A stretch of 64,000 nt of DNA, taken from Desulfurococcaceae archaeon (GTDB lineage Archaea; Thermoproteota; Thermoprotei_A; Sulfolobales; Desulfurococcaceae). Where the stretch lies: assembly GCA_023269825.1 (NCBI GenBank), contig JAGDWI010000002.1, positions 120,616 to 184,615 on the forward strand. The letters run 5' to 3'. Each line of letters begins with the position of its first letter. Positions within the stretch are counted from its first letter, which is position 1. Shown piece after piece: positions 63,316 through 64,000 of the stretch. The notes beneath the pieces were generated by a model, which saw only the letters and a list, made by a program, of their open reading frames with translations, made no database searches and was not told where the DNA came from. Both the position numbers and the translations under genes were made by a program.

Positions 63316-63385
63316 TTTACTGGGTTGTTTATTGCATTTCACGCTCCCGTGGTGGGGGCGTGAACTACTATGTGATTTACTGGGT
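63316..63385 (+). repeat. Direct repeats TTTACTGGGT flanking a perfect hairpin
   Basis: TTTACTGGGT occurs at 63316-63325 and 63376-63385, exactly 60 bases apart. Between them, 63338-63348 pairs with 63354-63364 (11 bp, one G-U, 5-base loop). The second repeat is just upstream of the integrase-like reading frame. The arrangement could be a regulatory leader, an attachment/binding site or an IS end. Confidence 0.5.
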
Positions 63386-63391
63386 GAAATC

Positions 63392-63737
63392 ATGCCTGCT
63401 AATCCCTGGTATAATAGGGTTAATATTAGTGCTCTCGGGGATGATGCGAGGAGGCTTATTCTCGAGAGGATCTAGGGGAAGCTCTCAGGTTCGAGAAAAC
63501 TCTTGAAGCACTGGGCGTTGCGAGGAGGGCTCCCTGTACAACTGCATGCACGGGTATGGAAGGATCCCTGGTGAAGTGGTCGAGAGGGGTCTAAGGTTCC
63601 TGGAGGAACAAGAGTTCAACGAGGTGGTTCAGGGCATAGATAGACTCCGAGCCATTGGAATAATCCGTGGAGTATATACCATGCACCCTACAAACTGGTC
63701 AAAATCATCAAACCACATGAACTTATATAAGAGCTGA
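63392..63737 (+). pseudogene. Frameshifted gene, resembles N-terminus of an archaeal integrase
   Basis: ATG at 63392 opens MPANPWYNRVNISALGDD and hits TAG after 26 codons. Shifting frame at about 63465 continues LGEALRFEKTLEALGVARR, and a second shift at about 63535 continues as LYNCMHGYGRIPGEVVERGLRFLEEQEFNEVVQGIDRLRAIGIIR up to TGA at 63737. The joined protein has a helix-turn-helix-like part (RRxxLYNCMHGYGRIP) and looks like the N-terminal DNA-binding part of archaeal tyrosine recombinases as I recall them. The catalytic domain is absent. Two frameshifts and a truncation, next to tRNA-Gly, make it a decayed gene. Integrase identity is a guess, pseudogene status is firmer. Confidence 0.55.
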
Positions 63738-63873
63738 ACTCCATTCATAGGGTCAATATTCACTGTGTTATCTATACTCATAGGATCACTATTTCAAATC
63801 AGCATCCTTGGATCGAGTGTACTTTAACTAGCAGTGAGTATTAGTGGGGAACTCATGCCAATGTCTTTGAAGT
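63738..63873. other. Short region without gene
   Basis: AT-rich stretch between two decayed or incomplete frames; I see no start/ribosome-site pair and no clear structure in it. Confidence 0.4.
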
Positions 63874-63999
63874 TCAAGGATTATTAATGGTTATTCTTGG
63901 AAAGGGGGTTTGGGTTTCATTGGGCTTGATGTTAAGTTCTCTTCCCTTGGCTTCACTGCCCTCGGGACCTCTTTTCACCGGGATCCATGTCACAGGGCT
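63874..63999 (-). other. Open reading frame end running off the window edge
   Basis: 41 codons open on the minus strand to the edge, ending TGA at 63874-63876. Residues SPVTWIPVKRGPEGSEAKGR and NIKPNETQTPFP are polar and proline-rich, like the tail of a transposase or a surface protein, and the local GC is higher than in neighbouring genes. I cannot tell whether it is a gene C-terminus; an IS605-type TnpB tail is one possibility given the nearby hairpin. Confidence 0.3.
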
Positions 64000-64000
64000 C

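Overview
The window reads as chromosomal DNA of a hyperthermophilic, anaerobic, heterotrophic crenarchaeon (Thermoprotei, most like Desulfurococcales). The support is: AT-rich intergenic DNA with archaeal TATA boxes, GC-rich tRNA genes without encoded CCA (one with an intron at the canonical 37/38 site), many TTG/GTG starts, a CC1-like chromatin protein, a TtuA-type tRNA thiolase, tungsten-type aldehyde oxidoreductases, ferredoxin-dependent 2-oxoacid oxidoreductases and several crenarchaeal-only hypothetical families. Species is not assigned.

Layout. 1-2.4 kb: end of an oligopeptide ABC importer (DppB partial, DppA). 2.5-16.2 kb: glyceraldehyde-3-phosphate ferredoxin oxidoreductase, ArgRS, a DMT exporter, MoeA, ThiL, an MFS-like protein, a DedA-like protein, a TtuA-like tRNA thiolase, a phosphoesterase, an unusual PA14-domain protein and a SufS-like cysteine desulfurase. 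16.2-20.5 kb: CC1-like DNA-binding protein, ZPR1 zinc finger, SPL-like radical SAM protein, a strong candidate H/ACA guide RNA, phosphohexuloisomerase, a CitG-like protein and a hypothetical. 20.6-26.1 kb: a three-gene MacB/FtsX-like ABC system with a 1,194-residue anchored ectoprotein. 26.2-34.9 kb: DUF2299-like protein, tRNA-Ala, divergent KOR and POR operons, a hydrogenase-type protease, geranylgeranyl reductase and SpeD. 35-41.8 kb: crenarchaeal hypothetical, intron-bearing tRNA-Glu, and a glycerol regulon (facilitator, kinase, FAD dehydrogenase, FAD/NAD oxidoreductase, DUF1667). 42-46.5 kb: TusA-like protein, DHH phosphoesterase, malic enzyme and two-subunit fumarase.

47.1-62.8 kb is the accessory-looking part: an almost unidirectional run of catabolic genes (Ldh2-type dehydrogenase, unknown TIM-barrel protein, creatininase-family amidohydrolase, second AOR, cupin, two-subunit CoA transferase, nitroreductase, Cys-containing unknown, complete TRAP transporter, zinc alcohol dehydrogenase, type I dehydroquinase, xylose-isomerase-like TIM barrel, NAD-dependent epimerase). 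It looks like uptake and stepwise degradation of an organic acid. The combination is not a pathway I recognise and is my main candidate for an undescribed system. A MoaD-like gene of the pterin pathway lies antisense inside it.

62.8-64 kb is decayed DNA: a gene remnant, tRNA-Gly(GCC), a perfect hairpin between direct repeats, a frameshifted gene that resembles the N-terminus of an archaeal integrase, and an open frame running off the edge. This looks like the scar of an element integrated at the tRNA.

Metabolic logic: glycerol enters by GlpF, becomes glycerol-3-phosphate and then triose phosphate, GAPOR passes electrons to ferredoxin, and POR/KOR oxidise 2-oxoacids. Malic enzyme and fumarase link C4 acids to pyruvate. 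MoeA and the MoaD-like protein supply the pterin needed by the two tungsten enzymes.
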